A DNA stretch of 57,337 nucleotides from Planctomycetota bacterium (GCA_020638855.1 JACKHT010000015.1:1-57337), one strand, 5' to 3'. Shown: positions 32,321 to 41,674, counted from the stretch's first letter. The notes: generated from the letters alone by a model not told the origin. A program made the numbers and translations.

Positions 32321-32596
32321 GTGACGCAACGCACCGCCAGCGACATGCCCCTGCCCGGGGGCGATTTCCGCCTGTTCCTGACGCGCCTCTCGCTGCAAGG
32401 TTTCCTCGCCTGCGGGTTGCTCGAAAACCCCATCACCGGCCGCAAGGACGTGAACCCGGCCGGCGCCCGGATGGTCCTCGACGACCTCAAGATGCTGCGC
32501 GAGAAGACCCTCGGCAACCTCGAACCGGGCGAAGAGCAGACGATCGACAAGGCCATCGAAGACCTGGGCCATGCCGTGGCGGCTTTGAAGGCCTAG
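32321..32596 (+). CDS. DUF1844 family protein
   Basis: A 91-residue protein. FRLFLTRLSLQGFLACGLLE, PITGRKDVNPAGARMVLDDL and KMLREKTLGNLEPGEEQTID match DUF1844, a small family common in Planctomycetota, Acidobacteriota and delta-proteobacteria-type genomes with unknown function. It starts with GTG four bases after the pyrG stop, so it belongs to the kdsB-pyrG unit. Confidence 0.82.
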   Translation: MTQRTASDMPLPGGDFRLFLTRLSLQGFLACGLLENPITGRKDVNPAGARMVLDDLKMLREKTLGNLEPGEEQTIDKAIEDLGHAVAALKA

Positions 32597-32613
32597 GCCG
32601 ACCTGGGACTTGC

Positions 32614-32619
32614 TACCGT
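32614..32619 (+). promoter_or_regulatory. -10-like TACCGT six bases before an ATG start (leaderless type)
   Basis: GCTACCGT ends 6 bases before ATG 32626 and lies in the 29-bp gap after DUF1844. The same hexamer precedes the MauE-thioredoxin gene. No Shine-Dalgarno sequence is present. Confidence 0.5.
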
Positions 32620-32625
32620 AGCTCC

Positions 32626-33285
32626 ATGTCGAAACCTGCGCTGGTCGTCCTGGACGACTTCTTGGACGAGGAGGAGTGGACCGAGCTTTGGACGGCGTTC
32701 CAGTACATGGAATTGCACCCGGTGGCACGCACCGCCGGGGCATGGAAGCTGGAAGACGGAACGCCGCTGGGTGGCCAGGAGATCGTAACGCCCATGCGCG
32801 ACGATCCCTTGGTGCCCGACCCCGAGAACCCTTGGCGCTATCCGAGCGGGACCGCGCTCGACTTGGTGCTCAGCGCGCTGCTTGCGGAATCTGCGAGCTA
32901 CGCCGAACTCATCGGCGACGATTGGCGCAAGGTCAGCGCGCGCCCCTACGTGTACCCTGCCCGCACCGGCCTCTCGTGGCACCGCGATGACAGCGAACTG
33001 TATGCGGGGGCCTACATCTACTACGCGCACCCCGTTTGGGACGCCCATTGGGGCGGCGAGTTGTTGGTGGCCGAAGAAGTTGCCGACGACCTGCCCATCA
33101 TGGCGCACCGCTTCGAGACGGGGTCCTACTCAGAAGCCTTGCTCGAGCGCGGAATGGGCCGCTTCGTGATGCCCAAACCCAACCGTCTGGTGATCCTGGC
33201 GGGAGCCCCACACGCGGTCGCACCGGTCTCCCCCGCCGCGGGACACAACATCCGCGCCAGCGTCAGCGGGTTCTTCCTGCGCTAA
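32626..33285 (+). CDS. 2-oxoglutarate/Fe(II) oxygenase, prolyl-hydroxylase-like
   Basis: A 219-residue protein. Iron ligands H119 and D121 (SWHRDD) and H196 (GAPHAV), plus R210 (HNIRASVSGFF) for 2-oxoglutarate, follow the 2OG-Fe(II) double-stranded beta-helix order seen in prolyl-4-hydroxylase-like proteins. The substrate is unknown. It is the second such oxygenase in the window and belongs to a different subgroup from AlkB. truA begins 5 bases after its stop. Confidence 0.82.
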   Translation: MSKPALVVLDDFLDEEEWTELWTAFQYMELHPVARTAGAWKLEDGTPLGGQEIVTPMRDDPLVPDPENPWRYPSGTALDLVLSALLAESASYAELIGDDWRKVSARPYVYPARTGLSWHRDDSELYAGAYIYYAHPVWDAHWGGELLVAEEVADDLPIMAHRFETGSYSEALLERGMGRFVMPKPNRLVILAGAPHAVAPVSPAAGHNIRASVSGFFLR

Positions 33286-33290
33286 ACACC

Positions 33291-34016
33291 ATGCCCACCT
33301 ATCGCCTCACCGTCGCTTACGACGGCAGCCCGTTCTTTGGCTGGCAACGCCATCCCGGCCAACCCACCGTGCAAGGCACGCTCGAGGATGCCCTGCTGCA
33401 AACCACCGGAGTCCGTGCCCCCATCGAAGGCTCGGGCCGCACCGACCGGGGCGCGCACGCCGACGCCCAAGTCGCCAGCGTCACGGTGCCCGAGGGCACC
33501 GACCTCAGCCAACTCAACACGGCCCTACCCGAATCGATCCGCGTGCTCGAGGTGGAACCCACCCACGAGGGCTTCCACGCGCGCATGGAAGCGAAGGGCA
33601 AGACCTATCGCTACGTGATCTGGAATGCGCCCGAGTGCCCCCCCGAACTCGTCGGCAAGGTCTGGCACATACCCGGCAAGTTGGACACCCAAGCCATGGG
33701 GCCGGCTTGCCGTTTTTTTGTGGGCCAGATCGACTTCGCATCGTTTGCCAAGAAGACCAACTTCCAACGCCACAGCACGATGCGGCGCATGCACCAAGTC
33801 GACCTCGCCACCGATGGGCCCAAGATCACGATCACCCTCCGGGCCGATTCGTTCTTGTACCAGATGGTCCGTAACATCGTGCGCACGATCGTGCGCGTGG
33901 GCGAAGGCCGGCTGCAAGCCGACCAAATCCCCGCCATCCTGGCCGCCCGCGACCGAGCCAAAGCGCCCGGCAGCGCCCCCGCGTCGGGGCTGCATTTGGA
34001 GCGGGTGCACTACTAG
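33291..34016 (+). CDS. truA: tRNA pseudouridine synthase A
   Basis: A 241-residue enzyme that makes pseudouridine at positions 38-40 of the tRNA anticodon arm. YRLTVAYDGSPFFGWQRHPG opens the fold, and the catalytic Asp is in GSGRTDRGAHA. FLYQMVRNIVRTIVRVGEG near the end is the conserved C-terminal motif. ATG 33291 matches the family start. It follows the 2OG oxygenase closely and is probably cotranscribed. Confidence 0.95.
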   Translation: MPTYRLTVAYDGSPFFGWQRHPGQPTVQGTLEDALLQTTGVRAPIEGSGRTDRGAHADAQVASVTVPEGTDLSQLNTALPESIRVLEVEPTHEGFHARMEAKGKTYRYVIWNAPECPPELVGKVWHIPGKLDTQAMGPACRFFVGQIDFASFAKKTNFQRHSTMRRMHQVDLATDGPKITITLRADSFLYQMVRNIVRTIVRVGEGRLQADQIPAILAARDRAKAPGSAPASGLHLERVHY

Positions 34017-34293
34017 CGCCGCGCTCAGGCGCGCCATGGGCGCTGAAACCGTGTGCCCGCCCCCTAGCCTCGACTTCTGAGCGGAATCGACTAGGCCCTT
34101 TGGAGGGGCCTGCACGCCAGCGACCCGGTTCCCGGCTGCTTTCGATGCAATCTCGTGGATCGCACGGGCAGTGGAGCGAGGAGAACAGATGGCCACGATG
34201 GGGTTTTGGATCGGGACGTCCATGCTTCCTGACGGAGCGGATCCTCGCGCGGCGGTCTTCGACGCGAGCCGCAATCGGACTGAGCCCGCTAGC

Positions 34294-35367
34294 CTAGCGA
34301 TCGCCGGTCACGATGCGGGCCACACGCGGCGCAACCCTCACAAGCAAACCGTGCAAGCCCAACGCGAAGCACACGACCCCCGTAGGGAGCACGAGGAACC
34401 AGGCGAAGTCCGCCAAGGGAGCCAATGGGCCCCAAGCCTTGTCCCCGGCTTGCCGCAGCAACGACAAGAGCGGTTCATGGATGGCAAACAGGAAGAACGC
34501 CGAGCCCGCCCAGCGTTCCAAGCGTACGGCGACGCGCGCATGTCCTTGGGGCCAGCGCGATACTCCCAAGACGGTGAGCACACCGAGGCCGATGCCCACC
34601 TGGTGCACAGAAGGATAGGCACGGCCGGTCAACCCGGTGGTTTCAAGCACCAGCAGAACCAAGTACACGGTCCCCAGCAGCGGAGTCCAACGGTCCCAGG
34701 CGAACAACGATCCTCCGCGCAGCGCCACGCACCCCCCCACAAAGAAAAACAAACAAGCCACCCCGCCGGGGATGGGCAAGGGCCAAGCATGCAAAAACCA
34801 AGGCACACCCAAGATCCCCAACCCCAACCAGGCGGCGCGCCGCGCCAACACCTGCCACAGCGGCGCCAGCAACGCGACGAGCATCAGATCGCGCAAGAAC
34901 CAAAACGGATAGACCACCGGTGCGTGGGGAAATCCGAAGATCGCCTTGGCCCAATCCAGCGCTCCCCCATGCACAAAGGCGTATGCGGGCTTGTCCACCA
35001 AGCCGTGCAGGCTTGGAATCTGCGCGGCCAGCGCAATCGCTAGGGCCAAGCCGCCATTCCAAATCAGGAAGGGAATCAGCAGGGTTTGGATCCGTCGCCG
35101 CAGCTTGCTTCCGTAGCTGACGCTGGTGAGCGGCTCCCCCCAAAAGAAGAGGTAGCCCGAGACCAAGAAAAACAGAGGCACAGCGGTGGCCGCCAGGCCC
35201 TCGGAAACCGCCTTGCGCAGCCAATGCTCCCAAAGCGCGAGTCCGCCTGCCGGATCGGGCAACCCGATGCGGTCGTTGCCCATATGGATCCACACCACCG
35301 CCACCATCAGCGGAAACCGCAGCCACTGGATGCGCTGGGAGTCGGCGTGGGGCAAGGGGCGGGCCAT
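34294..35367 (-). CDS. acyltransferase 3 family membrane protein
   Basis: A 357-residue polytopic membrane protein with about ten hydrophobic segments. RIQWLRFPLMVAVVWIHMG carries the family arginine and histidine near the first membrane segment, and TAVPLFFLVSGYLFFW, YPFWFLRDLML and FAIHEPLLSLL follow in order. Such proteins O-acylate surface polysaccharides or lipids. The target is unknown. ATG 35367 begins the family domain; a longer frame upstream is not needed. Confidence 0.85.
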   Translation of the reverse strand: MARPLPHADSQRIQWLRFPLMVAVVWIHMGNDRIGLPDPAGGLALWEHWLRKAVSEGLAATAVPLFFLVSGYLFFWGEPLTSVSYGSKLRRRIQTLLIPFLIWNGGLALAIALAAQIPSLHGLVDKPAYAFVHGGALDWAKAIFGFPHAPVVYPFWFLRDLMLVALLAPLWQVLARRAAWLGLGILGVPWFLHAWPLPIPGGVACLFFFVGGCVALRGGSLFAWDRWTPLLGTVYLVLLVLETTGLTGRAYPSVHQVGIGLGVLTVLGVSRWPQGHARVAVRLERWAGSAFFLFAIHEPLLSLLRQAGDKAWGPLAPLADFAWFLVLPTGVVCFALGLHGLLVRVAPRVARIVTGDR

Positions 35368-35688
35368 GGGAACAACCAGCCTACCAAGCCCTGGCGCCTT
35401 CCCCACGCCCGAACAAGAGACTTGGTCCTGGAACGGCCAACCTGTGCCAACGCCGTTCCAACGAGACATTTCAACGACTTTCCATCCAAGCCGGAGCATC
35501 CATCGCACGGCGGAAGAAGTTCGCGCGGTTCCCCAATTCGCGGCTGGTTGCTCCCTACCCAAGCAAAGGTGGCCCCTGCAGGGCCTTCGCTGTCCCCAGG
35601 AATCGCCGATTGGGCCCCGAACAATGACCGCACCCCCTGACCGCTAGGGCGGCCAGGGGGTGCGCGGGGTGGCGAAAAGGGAAGCGCC
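35368..35688. other. intergenic region between acyltransferase and sodB
   Basis: This 321-bp gap holds the sodB terminator at 35629-35664 and the acyltransferase upstream region, where TAGGCT lies about 10 bases before ATG 35367. Nothing else was recognised. Confidence 0.45.
35629..35664 (-). terminator. intrinsic-type hairpin downstream of sodB
   Basis: A perfect 11-bp stem CGCACCCCCTG/CAGGGGGTGCG with a 14-base loop, about 25 bp after the sodB stop. The T-rich tail is weak on the minus strand (GTCATTGTT). Confidence 0.55.
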
Positions 35689-36267
35689 CTACTTCATGTT
35701 GGCTTCGACAAAGGCCCAGTTCACGTGCTTCCAGAAGCCTTCGATGTAACCGGGGCGCGCGTTGCGGTGGTCGATGTAGTACGCGTGCTCCCACACGTCG
35801 CAGGTGAGCAAAGGGGTGTCCCCGCTCTTGATGGGGCACCCGGCGTTGGGCTCTTTGGTGATCGCCAAGCTGCCGTCTTTCTTTTGCACCAGGAAGGCCC
35901 AGCCAGAGCCAAACAGAGTCGCGGCGGCATTCGAGAACTCGGTCTTGAAGGCGTCGAAACTACCAAAGGCCTTGTTGATCGCGGCCGTCGCCTTGGCGCC
36001 CGGCCCGGCGGCTCCGGCGGGAGCCAAGCACTTCCAATAGAAGCTGTGGTTGAAGTGCTGGGCGGCGTTGTTGAAGACCCCACCGTCTGACTTACGGATG
36101 ATGTCCTCCAGGGACATGGTGGCAAACTCGGTTCCTTCGATCAGCTTGTTGAGGTTGGTCACGTAGGCATTGTGGTGCTTGCCGTGGTGGTAGCTGAACG
36201 TTTCGGCCGAGATCCACGGTGCCAGGGCATCGGTGGAGTAAGGCAGGGCGGGAAGGGTGTGGGTCAT
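35689..36267 (-). CDS. sodB: iron superoxide dismutase
   Basis: A 192-residue enzyme that converts superoxide to oxygen and hydrogen peroxide. Metal ligands are H27 (HHGKHHNAYV), H74 (HFNHSFYW), D157 and H161 (DVWEHAYY). Gln70 in AAQHFNHS is the outer-sphere residue at the position used by Fe-type enzymes, so iron rather than manganese is inferred. No signal peptide, so it is cytoplasmic. It appears to be a single-gene unit ending at a hairpin. Confidence 0.94.
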   Translation of the reverse strand: MTHTLPALPYSTDALAPWISAETFSYHHGKHHNAYVTNLNKLIEGTEFATMSLEDIIRKSDGGVFNNAAQHFNHSFYWKCLAPAGAAGPGAKATAAINKAFGSFDAFKTEFSNAAATLFGSGWAFLVQKKDGSLAITKEPNAGCPIKSGDTPLLTCDVWEHAYYIDHRNARPGYIEGFWKHVNWAFVEANMK

Positions 36268-36462
36268 GACAAATTCGGGGTGGGGATCGATTGGGAAACC
36301 CCTGCTAGGGGCGTTGTTTCCCTTTAGACCGACAAATTACCCCCTCAACCCTCACGTGACAAGGAGAGTCGGTGGGAACGGCTCGACGGGCAGGTTCGAG
36401 CCAGCAGGAGGCCCCTGTGGGCCCAGGTTCGGGGTTTGCCCGACACACCCCATGGGCCCTAG

Positions 36463-36879
36463 CTAATGGGGCGAATTCCCTCGCAGGCGCGGGGGGACGA
36501 CCCAAAAGCCAAGCAACACAAGCCCGAAGAAGGCCACATAGACCTTGTTGAGCGTGGCCTGGGGCACATCCACAAACAAAATGCCCGAAAGCAGTTTGCC
36601 GATGAAGCTGCCCTCGACACCGCTTTGCCCCGCGGTTTCGCGCAGGTTCCACTCCCAAAGGGTGAGGAAGCACAACTTGCCGCGGACGGCATTCTGCACG
36701 ATGTAGACCATGATCGCCAAATGGGTGAACCGGAACCACGGATTCCGGATCCAGCGCAACTTGAGCGGCCAGCCCACGAGGACCAACAACTGGCCCACAA
36801 GGATGAACGCCACGATCGAGAGATGCACGGCGGCGATCAGATCGGCTTGCAACGCGGGGTTCTGCAACGCAGGAAACAT
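36463..36879 (-). CDS. DUF2784 family membrane protein
   Basis: A 138-residue membrane protein with four hydrophobic segments. LIAAVHLSIVAFILVGQLLV, CFLTLWEWNLRE and GSFIGKLL match DUF2784, whose function is unknown. ATG 36879 is preferred over a start farther upstream, which would run into the promoter region shared with the divergent small membrane protein; that region contains the near-palindrome TAGTATCCTA. Confidence 0.75.
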   Translation of the reverse strand: MFPALQNPALQADLIAAVHLSIVAFILVGQLLVLVGWPLKLRWIRNPWFRFTHLAIMVYIVQNAVRGKLCFLTLWEWNLRETAGQSGVEGSFIGKLLSGILFVDVPQATLNKVYVAFFGLVLLGFWVVPPRLRGNSPH

Positions 36880-36947
36880 AGAAACCTGGGGTCTGCCTAG
36901 TATCCTAACACCCAGCCGCGCCCAGCGGTGACCTCGCCAACCCATCG

Positions 36948-37268
36948 ATGAAGCACCAAGAACCGACCCGCATGGCCAACACCCATATCAGCCCATTGGG
37001 ACTGGTGGGGTGCGCAGCAGGGGTCGCCACGTTGGGGGCGATCTACTTCGCGCTCTTCGTTTGGCCGCGGGTGATCGAGTACAACGGCAAGAATCCTCCC
37101 AAGGATTACCTCCTCGGTGTGCCCAACGCCCTGCTTGCGGGGACCTCGCTATGGCTCTTGGTGCTCGCCAAGCGGCGCAATCGCCCGGGTACGCTGCGCT
37201 GGTACCACTTCTTGGCGATCGTTTGGGTGTTCTTCCACGCGCTCATGGCGCTGATGCTGTACTTGTAG
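36948..37268 (+). CDS. small membrane protein of unknown function
   Basis: A 106-residue protein with three hydrophobic segments (LGLVGCAAGVATLGAIYFAL, VPNALLAGTSLWLLVLA, FLAIVWVFFHALMALMLYL). No family was recognised. ATG 36972 is an alternative start that trims eight polar residues. It is divergent from the DUF2784 gene and followed at once by the convergent M29-like gene. Confidence 0.6.
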   Translation: MKHQEPTRMANTHISPLGLVGCAAGVATLGAIYFALFVWPRVIEYNGKNPPKDYLLGVPNALLAGTSLWLLVLAKRRNRPGTLRWYHFLAIVWVFFHALMALMLYL

Positions 37269-37295
37269 AGCTGCTACCCTGAAGGCAGGCCCAAG

Positions 37296-38360
37296 CTAGG
37301 ACGAAGCCCATCCAACCGGAGGAATCGTCCAGGCCCCTGCCCGGAAGATCGACTGCCCGTCGATCAGCACATCCTCGGTCGCAACGAACACGTCGACGTG
37401 TTGCCGCACGTGCTTCTTGTGGATTTCGGGTTTGCTGTAGACCACGTGCTTGCCGCCCAGCGAGAGGTGCACGCCACACATACGCTCGAACGAGCCCACG
37501 TCGCGCACGGTTCGCTCGGGGCTGAAGGCTCGGTTCATGCCCAGTCCCAACTCGCGTAGCCAAACCTGGCCCTCGTCGGCTCGGATGCTTGTGAGCACCT
37601 CATCAAAGATCGGTGTCGAATCGAGGGCCTGGACCACGCGCCCCTGTTCCACCACCAGGGTAATCGGTCGTTCGGGTCGGTGGACGGTGAACTGCATGTC
37701 TCCGAACAGGTCGATGCAAACGCGCCCATGGACGGCCTCCAAGGCACGCGATTCGGTGAACACCTCGCCGATCGGATACTGCCCCCCCACGTTGGCCATC
37801 CCGGTGTAGTCCCCCACGTTGAGCTTGGCGTCCTCAAACCCAGCCGGGAAGACGAGCCGTTCCCCACCGCTTTGCACGACCCCTTCCTGCGCTGCGTCCA
37901 GTCGCGCTTTCAAGGCCCGCCCCACGCCGCGGTAATAGGCGGGGTCGTAAGCCAGCGCATCCACGTACACCCGCGCCTCACGGCCGGTCATGCGCGCCAG
38001 GTGCGGGTGCTCGATCACCCGTACCGAGCGCTGGAAGAGCTCCAGTCGGATCCGAAACGCAGTCAACTGGAAGCGGGTGGATTGCAGCAAGACCACCAAG
38101 TCACCCGCGCCAAGCTGCGCGAACGCGGCCAAGATGGCTTCGGGAGGAACGCGGTCGAAAGCGAGGAATTCCGCTTCCGGCAACGCGCGTCGGTAGGCTG
38201 CCGCCAACCCCACCGAGAGTTCGCTTTCGCCATCCCAAACCACGAGCGCGCGGTGCGTGCGGTCGAACTCGATGGCCTGATCCACCACGTCGCGCACGTG
38301 ACCAGTAGCTAGGGCGATCCACTCCTCCGGCCAGGGTTGGAGTTCTTGGGATTCGGACAT
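37296..38360 (-). CDS. M29-like aminopeptidase family protein
   Basis: A 354-residue protein. The C-terminal half follows the M29 metallo-aminopeptidase pattern: E199 (PIGEVFTES), E270 (LRELGLGMN), H298 (CGVHLSLGG) and the pair H321/D323 (QHVDVFV) occupy the expected metal-ligand positions. The N-terminal half (WDGESELSVGLAAAYRRALP) matches the M29 nucleotide-fold-like domain. So a cytoplasmic aminopeptidase is plausible. It is somewhat shorter than typical M29 enzymes. Confidence 0.72.
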   Translation of the reverse strand: MSESQELQPWPEEWIALATGHVRDVVDQAIEFDRTHRALVVWDGESELSVGLAAAYRRALPEAEFLAFDRVPPEAILAAFAQLGAGDLVVLLQSTRFQLTAFRIRLELFQRSVRVIEHPHLARMTGREARVYVDALAYDPAYYRGVGRALKARLDAAQEGVVQSGGERLVFPAGFEDAKLNVGDYTGMANVGGQYPIGEVFTESRALEAVHGRVCIDLFGDMQFTVHRPERPITLVVEQGRVVQALDSTPIFDEVLTSIRADEGQVWLRELGLGMNRAFSPERTVRDVGSFERMCGVHLSLGGKHVVYSKPEIHKKHVRQHVDVFVATEDVLIDGQSIFRAGAWTIPPVGWASS

Positions 38361-38514
38361 GGAGCGGGGATTGGAATTGGGGGCTCAGGCAGTACGCCAG
38401 CGAGCTGCCGGCGGGTGCAGGAACGCCAGATCCTACACCCGTGACCCTACGGGCGGGACTCCGCAAAACTTGCCAACGCCGAGACCGACCGCTGCTAGCT
38501 ACACCTTCCAACAA

Positions 38515-38550
38515 GGCCGCCCCCCGAACGGCGAGGTTCGGGGGGCGGCC
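38515..38550 (-). terminator. intrinsic-type terminator after the acyl-CoA dehydrogenase gene
   Basis: A perfect 15-bp GC-rich stem (38515-38529 with 38536-38550) and a 6-base loop, followed on the minus strand by TTGTT. It is 22 bases past the stop. Confidence 0.75.
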
Positions 38551-38571
38551 CAGCCTTGCGATGCTGGGGGC

Positions 38572-39741
38572 TTAGCGATAGGCCGGAAGGCCGGTCAGCT
38601 CGTGGCCAATGGCCAGGGTGTGGATGTCGTGGGTACCTTCGTAGGTGTTGACCGACTCCAAGTTGAGCATGTGGCGCCCGGTTTGGTACTCCAAGCTGAT
38701 GCCGTTGGCACCCAGCACGTCGCGCAGCGTGCGCGAAGCGCGCAGGGCCATGTCGACGTTGTTGCGCTTGGCCATGGACACCTGTTGCGGGGTGAACTTG
38801 CCCGCATCCTTGAGCCGCCCCAGGCGCAGAGCCATGAGTTGGGCCAGCGAAATGTCGGTTGCCACGTCGGCGAGCTTCTTCTGGGGCAGCTGGAAACCAG
38901 CCAGCTGCTTGTCGAACACGATGCGATCCTTGGAGTAGCGCAGGGCTTCGTCGAAACAAGCCAAGGCGGCGCCAATGGCACCCCAGGCGATGCCGTAGCG
39001 GGCCTGGGTCAGGCAGCCAAGGGGCGCCTTGAGGCCTTCCGCGCCGGGCAGGCGCATCGAATCGGGCACGCGCACGTCCTCCAACACCAGCTCGCTGGTG
39101 ATCGAAGCGCGCAAGCTCCACTTGTGCTTCTGCTCGGGGGCGGAGAATCCGGGCAGGTTGGTCGGGACCGCGAAACCGCGGATGCCCTCTTCGGCCCGCG
39201 CCCAAACGATGGCCACCTGCGATACGGTGCCGTTCGTGATCCACATCTTGCGGCCGTTGAGGATCCAGTCGTTGCCCGAGCGCTTGGCGGTGGTCAGCAT
39301 GCCACCGGGGTTCGAACCGAAATCGGGCTCGGTCAGACCGAAGCAGCCGATGGCCTTGCCCGAAGCCAACTGGGGCAGCCATTCCTTGCGCTGCTCCTCG
39401 CTGCCGTAAGCGAAGATCGGGTACATGACCAGGCTCCCCTGAACCGACACGAACGAACGCAAACCGGAATCGCCGCGCTCGAGTTCCTGGCAGATCAGAC
39501 CATAGGCCACGCTGTTGAGACCGGCACCGCCGTACTCTTCGGGGACCGTGGGGCCGAACACTCCAAGCTCGCCCAGCTCGGAGGTCATTTCCATGGGGAA
39601 CGTGCCGTTCTCCCAGTGCTCCATGATCACCGGGAGGAAGCGTTCTCCGACCCACGAGCGCACGGCGTCGCGCACCATGCGCTCGTCTTCGGAGTATTGG
39701 TCGTCGAGGGCGAAAAAGTCGAGGGCTTGGAAGGGGTCCAT
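38572..39741 (-). CDS. acyl-CoA dehydrogenase, glutaryl-CoA dehydrogenase-like
   Basis: A 389-residue flavoprotein. CFGLTEPDFGSNPGGM is the FAD/substrate signature and the catalytic Glu is in NTYEGTHDIHTLAIGHELTG. FVSVQGSLVMYPIFAYGSEEQ matches the GcdH subgroup. It probably oxidises glutaryl-CoA in lysine or tryptophan breakdown and passes electrons to ETF; a different short acyl-CoA cannot be excluded. ATG 39741 fits the family N-terminus. No other genes of the pathway are adjacent. Confidence 0.87.
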   Translation of the reverse strand: MDPFQALDFFALDDQYSEDERMVRDAVRSWVGERFLPVIMEHWENGTFPMEMTSELGELGVFGPTVPEEYGGAGLNSVAYGLICQELERGDSGLRSFVSVQGSLVMYPIFAYGSEEQRKEWLPQLASGKAIGCFGLTEPDFGSNPGGMLTTAKRSGNDWILNGRKMWITNGTVSQVAIVWARAEEGIRGFAVPTNLPGFSAPEQKHKWSLRASITSELVLEDVRVPDSMRLPGAEGLKAPLGCLTQARYGIAWGAIGAALACFDEALRYSKDRIVFDKQLAGFQLPQKKLADVATDISLAQLMALRLGRLKDAGKFTPQQVSMAKRNNVDMALRASRTLRDVLGANGISLEYQTGRHMLNLESVNTYEGTHDIHTLAIGHELTGLPAYR

Positions 39742-40006
39742 CGCTGGGCTTTCGGCGCTGGGGCCGGGTGGGGATCTGGTCTGCGGCGGAGCCGCGAAGT
39801 GGTTTCTACGAGATCGAGGCCGACCATAGTAGGACCCGGGGGGGCCTTTGGGAATCCGAGAAACCCTATCGATTGCTACCCCAGGGGTCGCTCGCCGAAA
39901 TCGAGGCACGCAGGCGGGCTACGCCGCACCGACCCGCAGCCCGTGGCCGGGGAAACCCTGGCGTTCGCCTGTCGCTTGCTCCAGAATCGACCGCGGAGGA
40001 CCCCCC

Positions 40007-41674
40007 TTGACCCGATACCTTGTCACCAGTGCCCTGCCCTACGCCAATGGCCCCATCCATTTTGGCCACGTGGCGGGCGTGTACCTGCCCGCGGACGTCT
40101 ACGTCCGAACCCTGCGCATGATGGGCGAGGAGGTGCTGTCGATCTGCGGTACCGATGAATACGGGGTGGCCATCACGCTCAAAGCCGACCAGGAGGGCAC
40201 CCCCTATCCCGAGTACGTGAAGCGCTGGAACCACGAGATCCATAGCTTCTTCGACCGCTTGCACATCGAATTCGACACGTTTTCGGGGACCAGCCGCTGC
40301 CCCCAGCACGAAGGCACCGCCCAGGACTTCTTCCGCCACCTAGGCGCCAACGGCTACCTCGACAAGCAGGAGACGACCCAGCTCTACTGCGAAACCGACG
40401 AAATGTTCTTGGCGGACCGCTACGTGGGCGGCACGTGCTACGTGTGTGGCTGCGAGAAGGCACGCGGCGACGAGTGCCCCGATTGCGGCACCTGGATCGA
40501 CCCCCTGCGGCTCATCGCGCCCGTGTGCAAGCAGTGCGGGAACACGCCGGTGCATCGCACGACGCGGCATTGGTACCTGAACCTTCCCAAGCTGCGCGAC
40601 GAGCACATAGGCGCCTGGATCAACGACCACGAATGGAAGCCCAACGTGCGCGCCTTCATCCAAAACCTGCTCAAGGACGTCCCATCCCGCTCGGTGACCC
40701 GCGACCTGAAATGGGGTGTTCCGGTACCCGAGGACTTGGCCGAAGGCGAAGAGGGCAAGCGGCTCTACGTCTGGTTTGACGCCCCCATCGGCTACATTTC
40801 GTTCACCAAAGAGCTGATGGCCCAAAGGGGAACCCCCGACGAGTGGCAGCGCTGGTGGCAGGACCCCGAGACCCGGCTGGTGCACTTTCTGGGCAAGGAC
40901 AACATCCCGTTCCACTGCCTGGTGTTCCCCTCGATGCTGTGGGGTACCCAGCAGAACTACATCCTTCCTTGGCAGGTCCCGGCCAACGAGTTCTACAACC
41001 TCGAGGCCGGCAAGTTCAGCACCTCGGAAGGGCGGACCCTGGACTTGGACGCGTTCTTCGCCAAGTACGATCCGGAAGCGGTTCGGTTCTACATCCTGAC
41101 GACCTTGCCCGAGACCTCGGACTCAACCTTCAGCCTGGAGCAGATGGTGCTGACCATCAACTCGGGGCTAGCGGGCAATCTGGGCAACCTGGCCACCCGG
41201 GTGTTGAAGTTCCTGGCGAAGAACTTCGACGGTATCATCCCCCCCATCGCACCCGAGCACCTCGACGAGATGGACCACCTGATGCTTGGAGACTGCGGTG
41301 AGATCGGAGACCCCGGGATCCACGTGCGCGAATTCCGCTTCCGCCAAGCAGCGGCCACGCTTTTGGCCAACTCGAGCGTGGGCAACGTATTCATGCAGCG
41401 CACCGAGCCCTGGGCGTTGCGTAAGACCGACCCCGAACGGGCCGCCAGCGCGCTGAATACCCTGTGCGAGTGGATCCGCTGGGTGGCCCAGTGGATGGCT
41501 CCTTTCCTGCCCCAAAAAGCCCAGGAGCTGTGGGAAATGCTCGGATGCCAGGGCCAAGTGGCCCAAGAGCCCTGGCCCGGGATCCCCCAGAAAGGCGCCT
41601 GGAGGCGCCTGGAAGCGGGCGCCCGCTTGGGTACCCCCGAGGCCCTATTCCCCCGGGTCGAAGGCGGAGAGTGA
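40007..41674 (+). CDS. metG: methionyl-tRNA synthetase
   Basis: A 555-residue class I synthetase that charges tRNA-Met. The HIGH motif is HFGH in PYANGPIHFGHVAGVYLPAD. A double zinc knuckle follows (CYVCGC, CPDCG, CKQCG). The KMSKS loop reads KFSTSEG, with Thr instead of the second Lys, a variant known in this family. There is no C-terminal tRNA-binding extension. The start is TTG 40007, fixed by GGAGGA ending 6 bases upstream and by the family N-terminus; no ATG fits. Confidence 0.94.
   Translation: MTRYLVTSALPYANGPIHFGHVAGVYLPADVYVRTLRMMGEEVLSICGTDEYGVAITLKADQEGTPYPEYVKRWNHEIHSFFDRLHIEFDTFSGTSRCPQHEGTAQDFFRHLGANGYLDKQETTQLYCETDEMFLADRYVGGTCYVCGCEKARGDECPDCGTWIDPLRLIAPVCKQCGNTPVHRTTRHWYLNLPKLRDEHIGAWINDHEWKPNVRAFIQNLLKDVPSRSVTRDLKWGVPVPEDLAEGEEGKRLYVWFDAPIGYISFTKELMAQRGTPDEWQRWWQDPETRLVHFLGKDNIPFHCLVFPSMLWGTQQNYILPWQVPANEFYNLEAGKFSTSEGRTLDLDAFFAKYDPEAVRFYILTTLPETSDSTFSLEQMVLTINSGLAGNLGNLATRVLKFLAKNFDGIIPPIAPEHLDEMDHLMLGDCGEIGDPGIHVREFRFRQAAATLLANSSVGNVFMQRTEPWALRKTDPERAASALNTLCEWIRWVAQWMAPFLPQKAQELWEMLGCQGQVAQEPWPGIPQKGAWRRLEAGARLGTPEALFPRVEGGE

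Noticed and set aside
34189..35043. A forward frame from ATG 34189 preceded by GAGGAG
   Set aside because: The ribosome binding site looks good, but most of the frame is antisense to the acyltransferase gene, and its residue composition (Gln, His, Arg, Pro) is typical of a shadow frame.
38359..40158. A 599-codon forward frame opposite the acyl-CoA dehydrogenase gene
   Set aside because: It is antisense to a well-supported enzyme and runs into metG in another frame. No domain pattern is visible.
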